Part shown: piece after piece, positions 42,868 through 52,925 of the stretch
How positions within the stretch are numbered: the stretch's first letter is position 1
Layout: every line of letters starts with the position of its first letter
Assembly (NCBI RefSeq): GCF_003590835.1
Contig: NZ_QYUQ01000002.1
Location: forward strand, 3,100,001-3,164,000
Length of the DNA stretch: 64,000 bases
Source: Noviherbaspirillum sedimenti
GTDB lineage: Bacteria > Pseudomonadota > Gammaproteobacteria > Burkholderiales > Burkholderiaceae_D
Reading direction: 5' to 3'
Translations under genes and position numbers: made by a program
The notes under the pieces: model-generated
What the model was told of the DNA's origin: nothing
Database searches by the model: none
The model's input: only the letters and a program-made list of their open reading frames with translations

Positions 42868-44031
42868 CTACATCCAGTATGGAACGTCGTCCCAACGCTT
42901 TGCAATTTCATCGAGCATAATCTCAGTTGCACCACCGCCGATCGAGCATAGACGAGCATCGCGCGCCATGCGCTCAATTTTCCCCTCGCGCAGATAGCCA
43001 AATCCACCGTGGAACTGCAGGCATGTGTACATTACCTCATTGACCAACTCGCCCCAGTAGGCCTTGCACATGGACACTTCCCGAACCGCCTGCTCACCCT
43101 TCGCAAGTAGCGATGCAGCATGATAGACAAGCTGCCTGCCTGCCTCGGCGCGCGCATGTAACATCGCCAGGCGATGGCTAATTGTTTGCCGTTCGATCAG
43201 CGGCAAGCCAAAGGTCTTCCGTTCGCGCACGTAGTCGATCGTCATCTTAAGGGCCGTCATCGCCTCGCCGACGTTGGATGCAGTAAGCACGAGGCGCTCG
43301 TTTTGGAAGTTCTTCATGACGGCATAGAAGCCTTTTCCCTCAACGCCCAATAGATTTTCATGAGGAATCACACAGTCCTCAAAAATCAGCTCCGCCGTGT
43401 CGTTGGAGTGATAGCCCATCTTTTCGAGTTGCTGGCCGACACGGAATCCGGGGGTTCCCTTTTCGACGATGAACATGCTGATTCCGTTGGCACCTTTTGC
43501 AGTGGAGTCGGTACGCGCCGCAACGAAATAGACGTCGGCATTGACGCCATTGGAGATATAGAATTTGGAGCCGTTGAGCACCCAGCCGCGCTCGCTACGT
43601 ACAGCCCGCGTACGAATTGCGCCGACATCGGATCCGGCATCGGCCTCACTGACTGCAATCGCCGTAAGAATTTCCCCCGTGACTATCCCGGGCATGTACT
43701 TTTCAAGCTGGGCTTCGGTACCTGCATGCAGCAGGTGAGGCGCTGCCATTATGGAATGGATTGTAGCCACACCAGTCACTCCCGCAAAGGTCGATCGGCC
43801 CAGTTCCTCGGCTAGCACCACCCAGCCAAGGACATTCATATCGGCGCCGCCAAATCGCTCTGGCACACGAATCCCAAAAAATCCTAGTTCACCCATCTTC
43901 CTGATGACCTCACGCGGCACCATTCGTGCTTTTTCCCATTCATCAGCGTAAGGCTTAATCTCGCTCTCAACAAAGCGCCGTACGAGTCGGCGCAGTTGCT
44001 CATGTTCTTCATTGAAATATTGAATGCTCAT
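42868..44031 (-). CDS. Acyl-CoA dehydrogenase
   Basis: A 387-residue flavoprotein. FFGIRVPERFGGADMNVLGWVVLAEELGRST, TAIAVSEADAGSDVGAIRTRAV (FAD/substrate motif), ERKTFGLPLIERQTISHRLAML and LQFHGGFGYLREGKIERMARDARLCSIGGGATEIMLDEIAKR are standard ACAD motifs. The gene overlaps no neighbour and belongs to the central operon with the synthetase. Confidence 0.93.
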   Translation of the reverse strand: MSIQYFNEEHEQLRRLVRRFVESEIKPYADEWEKARMVPREVIRKMGELGFFGIRVPERFGGADMNVLGWVVLAEELGRSTFAGVTGVATIHSIMAAPHLLHAGTEAQLEKYMPGIVTGEILTAIAVSEADAGSDVGAIRTRAVRSERGWVLNGSKFYISNGVNADVYFVAARTDSTAKGANGISMFIVEKGTPGFRVGQQLEKMGYHSNDTAELIFEDCVIPHENLLGVEGKGFYAVMKNFQNERLVLTASNVGEAMTALKMTIDYVRERKTFGLPLIERQTISHRLAMLHARAEAGRQLVYHAASLLAKGEQAVREVSMCKAYWGELVNEVMYTCLQFHGGFGYLREGKIERMARDARLCSIGGGATEIMLDEIAKRWDDVPYWM

Positions 44032-44107
44032 AAAATTCTTTCCATATTAATTAGTAACAGCCAGAGGCCGGTCAGCATGCAGCCCGCCCCCCCGTTTGCC
44101 TCTACAA

Positions 44108-46066
44108 TCAACTTCCGCGGCCATGTTCTTCCCGATAGAGCCGGCAAGACTCTGCCATTTCACCGAATACCGTTGGGTCCTCTACCGAGTTAAGGTCTCC
44201 GGGCGCTTCTCCCAGCCAGGCTTGGCGCGCGAGCCGCCGAATTACCTTACCATTACGCGTTTTCACAATCCGCTGCACTGGCACCACGGCATGGGGTCGA
44301 AATGTCGGCCCCATTGCTGCCCGCAGCAATGTGGTCACCTGCTGGTCCAGTCCGTCCGGATATTCCTGATCACTGCCCCGCACTACCAGTACCACCATGG
44401 CCTCGCCACTACGAGCGTCTGGCACACCAAACACCACCGCCTCAGTAATGCATTTTCCATCGGCGACGATGCCTTCCACTTCGGAAGGGCCGACCCGTTT
44501 CCCAGAGATTTTCATCACGTCATCGGAACGGCCAAGCAAAAGATACTGCCCGTCCTCTTCTGCAACTGCCAAATCTCCATGCACCCATAAGCCGGGCATG
44601 CGCGACCAGTAAGTTTCGAGGTAGCGCTCAGTATCGCGCCAGAAGCCGCGTGTCATCCCGACGAAGGGCTGTGCGATCGCCAGCTCTCCTGGTGCTCCAT
44701 GCACTGTTTGGCCGGTGGAATCGACAACGCAGGCGCTCACGCCGGGAGCCGTGCTGTTGAAGCGCGAAGGTGCAATCGGTCGGACGACTACATTGGTGAG
44801 GATTGCGCCGGAAACTTCGGTGCCGCCGGTATAATTAATGATAGGCAGATTTCCCGAACCGAAACGCTGGAAATACCAACGATGGGAATCGGCGTCCATC
44901 ACTTCACCGCCGGTCATCAGCACCCGCAAATCGCTCGCATTTGGTGCCAGTGCGACGTTCTCATCGGCCGCCATGGCGCGCACTGAGGTGGGGGAACTAC
45001 CGAAATGTGTAACGCGATGGCGCGCAGCGATGTCGCGCAAGCGCCCGATATCGGGCACGTCCGGTGATCCATCGTAAATCACATAACTACCTTTGAGCAT
45101 CAACGTTGAGCAAATCGAGAACGGACCGACCATCCAGCCCATATCGCTCATCCAGAAGTAGCGATCGCCAGCTTTGAAATCAAACAGGTAGGCGACGTCC
45201 TGTGCCACTCTTAATGGAAATCCACCATGCACGTGAACCGCGCCTTTCGGTTTTCCTGTGGTGCCGGAGGTATAGATCACCATGAACGGATCGTTTGCAG
45301 CGGTAGGCGCAGCCGTAGCGACATCTCCATTGTTCTCGATGATATGCCAATCGTAGAAAGGGAACGGTACTACCGCGTCACCTTCGCGGCGCACCATGAC
45401 CACTTTTTCGAGCGACAATATGCGCTCTTGCACGGCACTAACCAATTTGGCGAGAGATACATATCGGCCACGGCGCAGGAATCCGTCCGCGGTAACCAGA
45501 CAGATCACTTCTGCATCCATAAGACGGCTCACGATGGCATCCACTCCGTAACCACTGTACAGAGGTACCGCGATTGCGCCGATGTAACAGATGGCGAGGA
45601 AGGAGATCACTGCTTCGGGAATATTCGGAAACAGCAGGCCGACACGGTCTCCTGGTTTCACTCCCAGCTTTAGCAAGCCGGCAGCGAATTGGCGCGTACG
45701 CTTCTCCAGCTCGACGTAGCTCATATTTCCGCAGCGTCCGTCCTCGCTTTCCCAGCTTAGCGCAACCCGTTCCGGGCAATCAGCCGGGGGCCGCACGCAG
45801 GCAGCGGCGAAATTAAAGCCAGCACCAGGGAAAAATTTTGCCCATGGCTTACCCTCTGAGACATCCAGGAACTGCTCCGCAGGCGGATCAAATTGAATGC
45901 CAAGATGCTCCAAAGTTGCTTCCCAGTACTTCTCTGGAGAGTCAACTGATAGCTTGAGAAACACATCGTAAGATGGTGTTCCCAAGCGGCGCATCAAAGT
46001 CACGAGGTTCGAGATCGTCAGCCACGTTTCGTCAGGATGCCATATATCAGAAGCCGAATTACGCAT
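44108..46066 (-). CDS. AMP-forming acyl-CoA synthetase (acetyl/propionyl-CoA synthetase-like)
   Basis: About 652 residues of the ANL superfamily. An ACAS-type N-terminus (YWEATLEHLGIQFD, PWAKFFPGAGFNFAAACV), the P-loop YTSGTTGKPKGAVHVHGG, motif INYTGGTEVSGAI, GDLAVAEEDGQYLLLGRSDDVMKISGKRVGPSEVE and a C-terminal lysine motif KTRNGKVIRR are visible. It activates a carboxylic acid to its CoA ester with ATP. The start is uncertain: ATG at 46066 after AGGAC, or 46081. It may be the entry enzyme of the pathway. Confidence 0.9.
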   Translation of the reverse strand: MRNSASDIWHPDETWLTISNLVTLMRRLGTPSYDVFLKLSVDSPEKYWEATLEHLGIQFDPPAEQFLDVSEGKPWAKFFPGAGFNFAAACVRPPADCPERVALSWESEDGRCGNMSYVELEKRTRQFAAGLLKLGVKPGDRVGLLFPNIPEAVISFLAICYIGAIAVPLYSGYGVDAIVSRLMDAEVICLVTADGFLRRGRYVSLAKLVSAVQERILSLEKVVMVRREGDAVVPFPFYDWHIIENNGDVATAAPTAANDPFMVIYTSGTTGKPKGAVHVHGGFPLRVAQDVAYLFDFKAGDRYFWMSDMGWMVGPFSICSTLMLKGSYVIYDGSPDVPDIGRLRDIAARHRVTHFGSSPTSVRAMAADENVALAPNASDLRVLMTGGEVMDADSHRWYFQRFGSGNLPIINYTGGTEVSGAILTNVVVRPIAPSRFNSTAPGVSACVVDSTGQTVHGAPGELAIAQPFVGMTRGFWRDTERYLETYWSRMPGLWVHGDLAVAEEDGQYLLLGRSDDVMKISGKRVGPSEVEGIVADGKCITEAVVFGVPDARSGEAMVVLVVRGSDQEYPDGLDQQVTTLLRAAMGPTFRPHAVVPVQRIVKTRNGKVIRRLARQAWLGEAPGDLNSVEDPTVFGEMAESCRLYREEHGRGS

Positions 46067-46114
46067 GTACCATGTCCTCATCTAAGGCAAATCAGCCCGC
46101 CGTTCTCGCTACGC

Positions 46115-46912
46115 TCAACGTCCTGTCCAACGCGGCGCACGCTTTTCCGCAAACGCCCGCGCGCCTTCCTGTGCATCGTCGCTTGCATACGCCGGGCGGT
46201 AAATCTGCCAAGCCATTTCCAATCCGGTATCGCATCCCACGCTCATCGCCGTAAGAATCGAGCGCTTTCCGGCCTCCACCGATAGCGGTGCATTGGCGCG
46301 AATCTGTTGTGCTAGCTGGAGCGCGCGTTGTCGTACTGCTTCCGGAGTTTCCTCAAGGTAGTTGATGAATCCGATGTCGTGAAAACGCTCAATAGGCATA
46401 AGTTCCGCCGTCAACGTCATCTCCATCAGCAGTGGCTGAGGCATCATCCACAGAAGCGGCATGGCCCAAGGTGATCCGCGTCCAATCTTTGATTCAGTTA
46501 TGCCGACACGAGAACCAGACAGGCCCACGCGCATATCGCAGTTCAAGCTCATCAGCATACCGCCCGCCATGAGATGCCCTGTCATCGCGGCGATAATAGG
46601 CACCTTTACTCGACGCATGCGGTAATGAAAAGGATCTTTCATAAAAGTAAGAATATCCTTGCCAGTGTCACGTTTCAGCGCGGCGGCCTGCTTTAAATCC
46701 ATTCCCGCGCAAAATGTTCCGCAATCACTTGAGGTGAGAATCACCACGCGTACGCTGGGGTCCTGATCAATCTTTTCCCACGCTTCGTACAAGCCATTAC
46801 ACGCTTCGACGGAGAGTGAATTTCGTTGCCCCGGTCGATCGATTGTCACCGTGGCGATTCCATCGTCAATACGGATTAGGATCGGGTTCTCGCTTATAGT
46901 CATCTCATTCAT
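46115..46912 (-). CDS. Enoyl-CoA hydratase/isomerase family protein
   Basis: A 265-residue crotonase-fold protein from the ATG preceded by GGAGAAG; the TTG frame start 12 bp upstream is unlikely. SSDCGTFCAGMDLKQAAALKR and MTGHLMAGGMLMSLNCDMRVGLSGSRVGITESKIGRGSPWAMPLLW define it. A Glu is kept in ITESKIG. The neighbours on either side are the synthetase and the HMG-CoA-lyase-like gene. It may act on the carboxylated enoyl-CoA before the lyase step, an inference from order only. Confidence 0.85.
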   Translation of the reverse strand: MNEMTISENPILIRIDDGIATVTIDRPGQRNSLSVEACNGLYEAWEKIDQDPSVRVVILTSSDCGTFCAGMDLKQAAALKRDTGKDILTFMKDPFHYRMRRVKVPIIAAMTGHLMAGGMLMSLNCDMRVGLSGSRVGITESKIGRGSPWAMPLLWMMPQPLLMEMTLTAELMPIERFHDIGFINYLEETPEAVRQRALQLAQQIRANAPLSVEAGKRSILTAMSVGCDTGLEMAWQIYRPAYASDDAQEGARAFAEKRAPRWTGR

Positions 46913-46948
46913 CAACTTCTCCAACTGATTAGCTGTTAGGTCGTCATA

Positions 46949-47932
46949 TCAATTCAGCGATGTTTGCTGCATCGCCGACCGCAATGGTGCCCGTTTCGGC
47001 CTGCCAGCATGCATCAGCTTGCCGGTCAGACTCCTGCCGAACATGCGCTCGGCCAGCAGCGCTGCCTCAATCAACCGATCGAGATCCACACCAGTCGAAA
47101 TGCCCATTTCTTCGCACATGAACACCATGTCTTCTGTACAGATATTCCCTGCGCCATGTGAATTCGCATGGTTTGCAAATGGGCATCCTCCCAGTCCGGC
47201 CACGGAACTGTCAAACAGATCTACTCCCATTTGAAGCGCGGCGAAGAAATTGGCTGCACCAATGCCTCGCGTGTCATGCAGGTGCAAACCCAGCTTCGCC
47301 TCCGGATACGCCTCTCGCACGGCGCCGACGCGCCGCTTGATTTCTTCCGGATTCGCCCAGCCGACAGTATCGGCAAGCATGATCCGCGGAAGCGGAAAGC
47401 CATGCTCCAAAGACAGGTCAACGATAAACCTGACGGAATCCATCATTACCGAAAGGGGCACTTCGCCCTGAAGATTACAGCCGAAGGCTGTCACGATATA
47501 GGCAGACTCGATCGGTTTTCCGGCGTCCTGGTAGAGTTGCACCCATTGTCTTTGGCGTTGCTGCATATTCGCCACACTGCAATTATTGTTGCGTTGGCTC
47601 AGCGCGTCGGTCGTGTATAGCATTAGGAAGGCACTAATATCGACGTTCTGAGTTGACATTGCACGCCGAAAGCCGGCTTCATTCAGCCACAATGCGGTAT
47701 AGCGAACGTCTTTACGAGGCGTGATTCCTGCAAACAGTTGATCGATATCAGCCATCGACGGCACTGCCTTCGGATTGACAAAGGAGCCGACCTGAATCTG
47801 TGATAGCCCGGTTTCCCCCAGAGCGTTGACCAGCTCAATTCGTTCAGATAGCGGAAATATCTGTTTTTCGATCTGCAGACCTTCGCGAGGTCCCTCCTCG
47901 TGAAATATGACTGCGCGCGGTATGTCACTCAT
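46949..47932 (-). CDS. Hydroxymethylglutaryl-CoA lyase-like enzyme (divergent)
   Basis: A 327-residue TIM-barrel of the HMGL family. The start MSDIPRAVI follows GGGAGA. GPREGLQIE (Arg16-Glu17) replaces the usual RDGLQ: the catalytic Asp has become Glu. LGLHLHDTRGIG keeps the two metal-binding His. The cysteine loop reads GGCPFANHANSHGAGNICTED and is longer than the typical GGCPYAKGASGN loop, but Cys and Asn are kept. It cleaves a 3-hydroxy-3-methylglutaryl-CoA-type ester, probably releasing acetoacetate or a related acid. It is directly downstream of the carboxylase genes. Confidence 0.85.
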   Translation of the reverse strand: MSDIPRAVIFHEEGPREGLQIEKQIFPLSERIELVNALGETGLSQIQVGSFVNPKAVPSMADIDQLFAGITPRKDVRYTALWLNEAGFRRAMSTQNVDISAFLMLYTTDALSQRNNNCSVANMQQRQRQWVQLYQDAGKPIESAYIVTAFGCNLQGEVPLSVMMDSVRFIVDLSLEHGFPLPRIMLADTVGWANPEEIKRRVGAVREAYPEAKLGLHLHDTRGIGAANFFAALQMGVDLFDSSVAGLGGCPFANHANSHGAGNICTEDMVFMCEEMGISTGVDLDRLIEAALLAERMFGRSLTGKLMHAGRPKRAPLRSAMQQTSLN

Positions 47933-47985
47933 GTATATTCTCCCGTTCGTTAACTCGTGTAGGCGTTTACATACCAATTCAAAAA

Positions 47986-49986
47986 TTAATTTGACTGCTC
48001 GATCTCAACAATCAATTGGTGACGTTCCACCATATCTCCGTTTGCACACACAACTGCGCTTACTGTTCCGCTGCACGGCGCATGTATTGATAACTCCATC
48101 TTCATTGATTCCAGAATAACCAACACATCGTTTTCCGCCACCACGCCTCCTGGCTTCACAATCACTTTGGACACCATGCCCATCATTGGCGCTCTTACTT
48201 GGCCGTTAGATGCGCCGGCTGTGGCATCCAAGGACAGCGATGGAACTACTGAAAACGCGCATTTGCCAAACGGCCCTTGAAGATGCACCTTGTCATTCGA
48301 CACGCTCGCTGCAACGGTGAATACGCGCTGCTGGAGCGTGAACTGGTAACGGCCTGGTGATTGAGACCTCACACTTACTGCCAATGTCTGATCATCAATG
48401 AGCAACATCAGGCCTTCGGCTGTCATTTGTCCTACTGTGACTGGCCAAATACGGCGATCGTCGGCAACCAAAGAGAACGCTGGCAGACCCGGGAAGTGCT
48501 CAGTACCATCCGTGTAATTCCATCCGAGGAAATCTTCGTGCCCCGCCCAGAGACCGGTGTTATCAGATGAATCAGCATCATTCCAGCATGACAAAGCCAA
48601 CAATGCAGCCATAGCCACCACGTCTCGCTCGCTATGTGCGGAAGCGATCAGTGTCAAGTCCCGGTCAATAAAACGATTATCAGCCGTTCCCGCCCTTACG
48701 ACCGGATGCTCAAGTAGTTTGGCAAGAAAGCCTAGATTGGTCTCGACGCCGAACACTACCGTGCGATTTACCGCGTCGAGGAGAGAATCTAGCGCCTGCG
48801 CCCGTGTTCCCCGATGGGCAATGAGCTTAGCGACCATAGGGTCGTAATAGGGCGTGATTTCGGAGCCGCTCTCCACGCCCGTCTCTACTCGGACCTCGCC
48901 CCATGGAAAGTCAACGTATTGCAAGCGCCCAGTGGATGGAATGAAGCCAGCCGCCGAATCCTCTGCATAGACCCGGGCTTGAATTGCATGCCCGCTGAGA
49001 GATATCTGATGCTGCGATTTTGGCAATGCGGCTGCGTTCGCAATCGCAATTTGCAACTCCACCAGATCCACGCCAGTGACCTCTTCAGTCACTGTATGCT
49101 CCACTTGCAAGCGCGGATTGCATTCCAAGAAGTAGTAACGATCTTCACACACCAGGAATTCAATGGTTCCCAGGCTACGATAGTTCACACTTTCACCGAG
49201 TTTTACAGCATCTGCGATAATTTGCTCGCGCAGAAACGCCGATAGATTCACGGCCGGCGCTTCTTCAATTATTTTCTGGAAACGACGTTGCAGCGAACAT
49301 TCTCGTTCGAACAAGTGAATCACAGAGCCTTTCCCGTCGCCGGCAATCTGCACTTCCAGATGTCTTGCGTTTTCGATAAACTCTTCAACAATCAAGTCTG
49401 GACGCCCAAACGACGACTGCGCCTCGCGCATCGCTGACTCAATGGTTTCGAGCAAACCTTCTTGACTTCGAACCACTCGTACGCCCCGCCCACCGCCGCC
49501 TGCTGCGGCTTTCAGAACAACGGGAAGACGCATTTCGGCGCGGATTAGCCGATCGATCTTTTCGGCGTTGTTATAGCTACCCTCGCTGCCACCAATGACT
49601 GGCACATTAGCTTGGCGTGCTTCATGTTTTGCCGCCCACTTGTCGGCAAAACGTCGCAAGATATCCGGACGTGGCCCGATAAAGATCAGCCCATGCGCTT
49701 CTACTGCTTCGGCAAAAACTGGGTCTTCTGAAAGAAAGCCAATGCCAGGATGAATCGCATTTGCGCCAACTTTTTCAGCCGCGCGTAGAATCGCCTCAAT
49801 GTTTAGATAACTCTGCGCTGCAGGTGCAGCTCCAATAGCGACCGATTCGCCGATTTCACGTACATGAAGAGAGTCTTTGTCCGCGTCCGAATGGACTGTG
49901 GCGACTGGCAAACCCATGCGCCGACAGGTCCGCGCAATGCGACAAGCGATTTCCCCACGATTGGCAATTAGTATTTTCTTGATCAC
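47986..49986 (-). CDS. Biotin-dependent acyl-CoA carboxylase, biotin carboxylase/carrier subunit
   Basis: A 666-residue protein. Biotin carboxylase spans residues 1-450 (KILIANRGEIACRIARTCRRMG, HPGIGFLSE, ATP-grasp KAAAGGGGRGVRVV, FIENARHLEVQIAGDG, FLECNPRLQVEHTVTEEVTG). The C-terminal carrier domain has ILESMKMELSIHAP with the biotinyl Lys629; Ser instead of Ala in the usual AMKM is a minor variant. The GTG start follows GGAG. With the beta subunit upstream it carboxylates an acyl-CoA; the methylcrotonyl-/geranyl-CoA type is favoured by the neighbouring lyase and by the beta-subunit ending. Confidence 0.93.
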   Translation of the reverse strand: MIKKILIANRGEIACRIARTCRRMGLPVATVHSDADKDSLHVREIGESVAIGAAPAAQSYLNIEAILRAAEKVGANAIHPGIGFLSEDPVFAEAVEAHGLIFIGPRPDILRRFADKWAAKHEARQANVPVIGGSEGSYNNAEKIDRLIRAEMRLPVVLKAAAGGGGRGVRVVRSQEGLLETIESAMREAQSSFGRPDLIVEEFIENARHLEVQIAGDGKGSVIHLFERECSLQRRFQKIIEEAPAVNLSAFLREQIIADAVKLGESVNYRSLGTIEFLVCEDRYYFLECNPRLQVEHTVTEEVTGVDLVELQIAIANAAALPKSQHQISLSGHAIQARVYAEDSAAGFIPSTGRLQYVDFPWGEVRVETGVESGSEITPYYDPMVAKLIAHRGTRAQALDSLLDAVNRTVVFGVETNLGFLAKLLEHPVVRAGTADNRFIDRDLTLIASAHSERDVVAMAALLALSCWNDADSSDNTGLWAGHEDFLGWNYTDGTEHFPGLPAFSLVADDRRIWPVTVGQMTAEGLMLLIDDQTLAVSVRSQSPGRYQFTLQQRVFTVAASVSNDKVHLQGPFGKCAFSVVPSLSLDATAGASNGQVRAPMMGMVSKVIVKPGGVVAENDVLVILESMKMELSIHAPCSGTVSAVVCANGDMVERHQLIVEIEQSN

Positions 49987-49998
49987 ATCAACGCTCCG

Positions 49999-51606
49999 TT
50001 ACATTCTAAATACGCCGAACTTCGTTGCCTCCAGGGGGCGGCGCGCAGCCAAGTCCAGAGCCAACCCCAAGACCGTACGCGTTTCCACAGGATCGATTAC
50101 GTCGTCGATCCATAAGTTGCCGGCAAAATTGTAGATGTCTGCGAACGACTCGAATTGCTCTTTGATTGGGACCTTAAATGCTTCTTCCTCTTCGTCCGAC
50201 CAGACCTCGCCATCTCGTTCCCGCTTCTGCCTCTGCACCATAGCTAACGTCGTCGCAGCTTGGTCTGGGCCCATTAGCCCAGCTCGTCCATTAGGCCAAC
50301 CGAAGACCAGATCCGGCTCGAACTGACGGCTGCACATGGCCAAATGACCTGCGCCGTAGGATCCGCCGATGATGAGATTAAACTTCGGAACATTAGCTGA
50401 AGACATTGCAGTGATCATCTTGGCGCCGGCCTTGGCAATCCCACTACGCTCGGCGTCTCGGCCCACCATGAAGCCAGCGATGTCGGCAAGAAACAGCAGC
50501 GGCACCTGCCGTTTGCAGCACAGATCAATAAAGTGCGCTGCCTTTAACGCGCTTTCTGTGAACAGCACTCCCAGGTTGGCCAGAACCCCGACTTCAAATC
50601 CGTGAATGTGAGCAAATCCGCAAAGCAGCGTATCGCCGTGGTCAGGCTTGAATTCGCTAAACCTGCTGTCATCCAAAAGCCGCGCCAATATCTCCCGTGT
50701 ATTAGTGGGAAACCTCGGATTGTTACTAACAATGCCGTAGATTTCTTTCGGGTCGTAACGTGGCGGCAAAGCCTTGATAGGAGGCCTGATATAGCCTCCT
50801 TGGCGCGGCAACCCAGCAATAATTTCCCTCATAATTGCTAATGCGTGGCGGTCGTTGTCCGCTATGTGATCCGTGACCCCGCTGACCTTTGTATGCATTT
50901 CGGCACCACCCAGAGACTCACGATCAACCTTCTCACCGGTCGCAGCAAAGGTGATTTCTGGCCCCCCCAAAAACATGTAGCCTTGATTGCGGACGATTAC
51001 AACTTGTTCGCATAGCGAGGGGACATAAGCTCCGCCGGCCACGCACGTTCCGTGCACCACCGCAAGCTGTGGAATTTCTTCAGCCGACTGGCGGACAATG
51101 TTGTGAAAGACACTCCCATACTGCCCTTCGTCCGGGAACACTTTAGCCTGCTCGGGGAAATATGCGCCTCCGGAGTCAACCAGCGTAATTGTTGGCAGGC
51201 GATACCGTCTGGCGACTTTTTGTGCACGTACATGCTTCTTCGCCGTCATGCCAAAGTAGGTGCCGCCTTTAATTGTCGAATCGTTGGCAATAATCATGCA
51301 AAGTCGGCCCTGAACGCGGCCGATGCCGGTGATGATTCCCGCCCCGAGTTGCGCCGCCCCCGAAGATTCACCTCCGGCGAGCACACCAAGTTCCAGAAAC
51401 GGTGCGCCAGGATCAATGAGTGCATGAACGCGGTCTCGCGGCAGCAATTTTCCGGCTGCCAAATGCCGCTCCTTGATTTTCTGACTAGCGCCTTGGAAAG
51501 TCACGTGTCGCTTTTCGTGCAGCGTACTGACTAGCCGACGGTAGTGTGCATCGTTTTCTTTAAATGATTGCGCTGACGTTGCAATTGATGACTGAATAAT
51601 CCCCAT
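49999..51606 (-). CDS. Acyl-CoA carboxylase carboxyltransferase (beta) subunit
   Basis: A 535-residue carboxyltransferase. RHLAAGKLLPRDRVHALIDPGAPFLELG, YFPEQAKVFPDEGQYGSVFHN, GTCVAGGAYVPSLCEQ and IIGGSYGAGHLAMCSRQFEPDLVFGWPNGRAGLMGPDQAA are family regions. The terminus KFGVFRM and the QYGSVFHN segment recall the methylcrotonyl-CoA carboxylase group, though GHLAMCSRQFEPDLVF differs from the usual GNYGMCGRAY. Acyl specificity is therefore open between methylcrotonyl-, geranyl- and another branched enoyl-CoA. GGAGAG precedes the ATG. First gene of the long minus-strand operon. Confidence 0.92.
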   Translation of the reverse strand: MGIIQSSIATSAQSFKENDAHYRRLVSTLHEKRHVTFQGASQKIKERHLAAGKLLPRDRVHALIDPGAPFLELGVLAGGESSGAAQLGAGIITGIGRVQGRLCMIIANDSTIKGGTYFGMTAKKHVRAQKVARRYRLPTITLVDSGGAYFPEQAKVFPDEGQYGSVFHNIVRQSAEEIPQLAVVHGTCVAGGAYVPSLCEQVVIVRNQGYMFLGGPEITFAATGEKVDRESLGGAEMHTKVSGVTDHIADNDRHALAIMREIIAGLPRQGGYIRPPIKALPPRYDPKEIYGIVSNNPRFPTNTREILARLLDDSRFSEFKPDHGDTLLCGFAHIHGFEVGVLANLGVLFTESALKAAHFIDLCCKRQVPLLFLADIAGFMVGRDAERSGIAKAGAKMITAMSSANVPKFNLIIGGSYGAGHLAMCSRQFEPDLVFGWPNGRAGLMGPDQAATTLAMVQRQKRERDGEVWSDEEEEAFKVPIKEQFESFADIYNFAGNLWIDDVIDPVETRTVLGLALDLAARRPLEATKFGVFRM

Positions 51607-51696
51607 CTGCTCTCCACGATCTCACGAATGATCTGAACTCCGGACACCTCAAACGGTCGGAGCGGGAAGCTACGACCGACTCCAATTCTTACATAA

Positions 51697-51712
51697 ACCG
51701 ACCAGACGGTCT
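51697..51712. promoter_or_regulatory. Candidate TetR operator upstream of the carboxylase operon
   Basis: ACCGACCAGACGGTCT contains CCG-ACCAGA-CGG, 91 bp upstream of the carboxyltransferase start. It lies in the 539-bp divergent region 51607-52145, which has no gene. It is nearly identical, read on the other strand, to the site at 40286. Confidence 0.6.
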
Positions 51713-52043
51713 GCGAATAGGGCTAGATTACTGTAGGTTGGATTCGTTGTCAACACCCTTCATTGAATTGAGGTAAAGATAAACGATAAGCGTCACGCCA
51801 GCATCGCCAAGGGCAAAAATGACGAAAGAGCGCAAGTGGTTCTCACCGAAGCAGCGGCGTGATTTCAATTAAACACTAGAGCTCAGCGAAGAAGCCGAAA
51901 CGGGTAGCCCGACCATTCGTTCGATTTCAAGAATCGCTCAGCGCAACTGGAATACGAGGCTGCAGTTTCAAAAACTTTTCAAAAAGTAGTTACACACGTC
52001 TCGAGAAAGTAGAAGGAAATGGCACGGCATAATGTTAATATTT

Positions 52044-52060
52044 AGTCCGACGAGTCGGTA
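52044..52060. promoter_or_regulatory. Candidate TetR operator upstream of etfB
   Basis: AGTCCGACGAGTCGGTA contains CCG-ACGAGT-CGG with a perfect CCGAC / GTCGG inverted repeat, 86 bp upstream of the etfB start. It is the second site in the divergent region and would serve the plus-strand operon. Confidence 0.55.
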
Positions 52061-52145
52061 GATCATAAAATTGCCGACCGACGCCAATTCCTTCACTCGC
52101 GAAGCAAGATCCGGAATTTACTTTCTTGACAATTAAAGGAGTTAC

Positions 52146-52895
52146 ATGAAAATCTTAGTAACAGTCAAACGCGTAATCGATTTCAACGTCAAGGTGCGCG
52201 TCAAGTCCGACGGCAGCGGTGTGGACATCGCCAACGTCAAGATGTCGATGAATCCCTTCGATGAAATCGCCGTCGAGGAAGCCATGCGCCTCAAGGAAGC
52301 CGGCAAGGCCACTGAAGTGGTGGCGGTGTCCTGCGGCGTGACGCAATGCCAGGAAACCCTGCGCACCGCCATGGCCATCGGCGCCGACCGCGCCATTCTG
52401 GTCGAGACCGATGCCGAGCTGCAGCCGCTGGCGGTGGCGAAACTTTTGAAAGCGCTGGCCGACAAGGAAGCCCCGCAACTGATCATTCTTGGCAAGCAAG
52501 CCATTGATGACGACAATAACCAGACCGGCCAGATGCTGGCCGGTCTGCTGGGCTGGGGACAAGCCACCTTTGCTTCGAAAGTCGTGATCGAAGGCGACCG
52601 CGCCGTGGTGACCCGCGAAGTCGATGGCGGTCTGGAAACTGTCTCCCTGGCCTTGCCGGCCATCGTCACCACCGACCTGCGCCTGAACGAGCCGCGCTAC
52701 GTGACCTTGCCCAACATCATGAAGGCCAAGAAAAAGCCGCTGGACGTGGTCAAGCCGGCAGACCTGGGGGTGGATGTGGCGCCGCGCCTGAAGACACTGA
52801 AAGTGGTCGAGCCGGCCAAGCGCTCGGCCGGCATCATCGTGCCGGATGTGGCCACGCTGGTCGCCAAGCTGAAGAATGAAGCAAAAGTCATTTAG
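52146..52895 (+). CDS. etfB: Electron transfer flavoprotein beta subunit
   Basis: A 249-residue protein, the usual length. [63 protein letters not shown] and the AMP-loop region [21 protein letters not shown] are family marks. With EtfA it takes electrons from acyl-CoA dehydrogenases to the quinone pool. AAAGGAG precedes the ATG. Its GC content is visibly higher than that of the neighbouring catabolic genes. Confidence 0.97.
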   Translation: MKILVTVKRVIDFNVKVRVKSDGSGVDIANVKMSMNPFDEIAVEEAMRLKEAGKATEVVAVSCGVTQCQETLRTAMAIGADRAILVETDAELQPLAVAKLLKALADKEAPQLIILGKQAIDDDNNQTGQMLAGLLGWGQATFASKVVIEGDRAVVTREVDGGLETVSLALPAIVTTDLRLNEPRYVTLPNIMKAKKKPLDVVKPADLGVDVAPRLKTLKVVEPAKRSAGIIVPDVATLVAKLKNEAKVI

Positions 52896-52925
52896 CCATA
52901 TCCGAACAGCACAGGAACCATTGTC

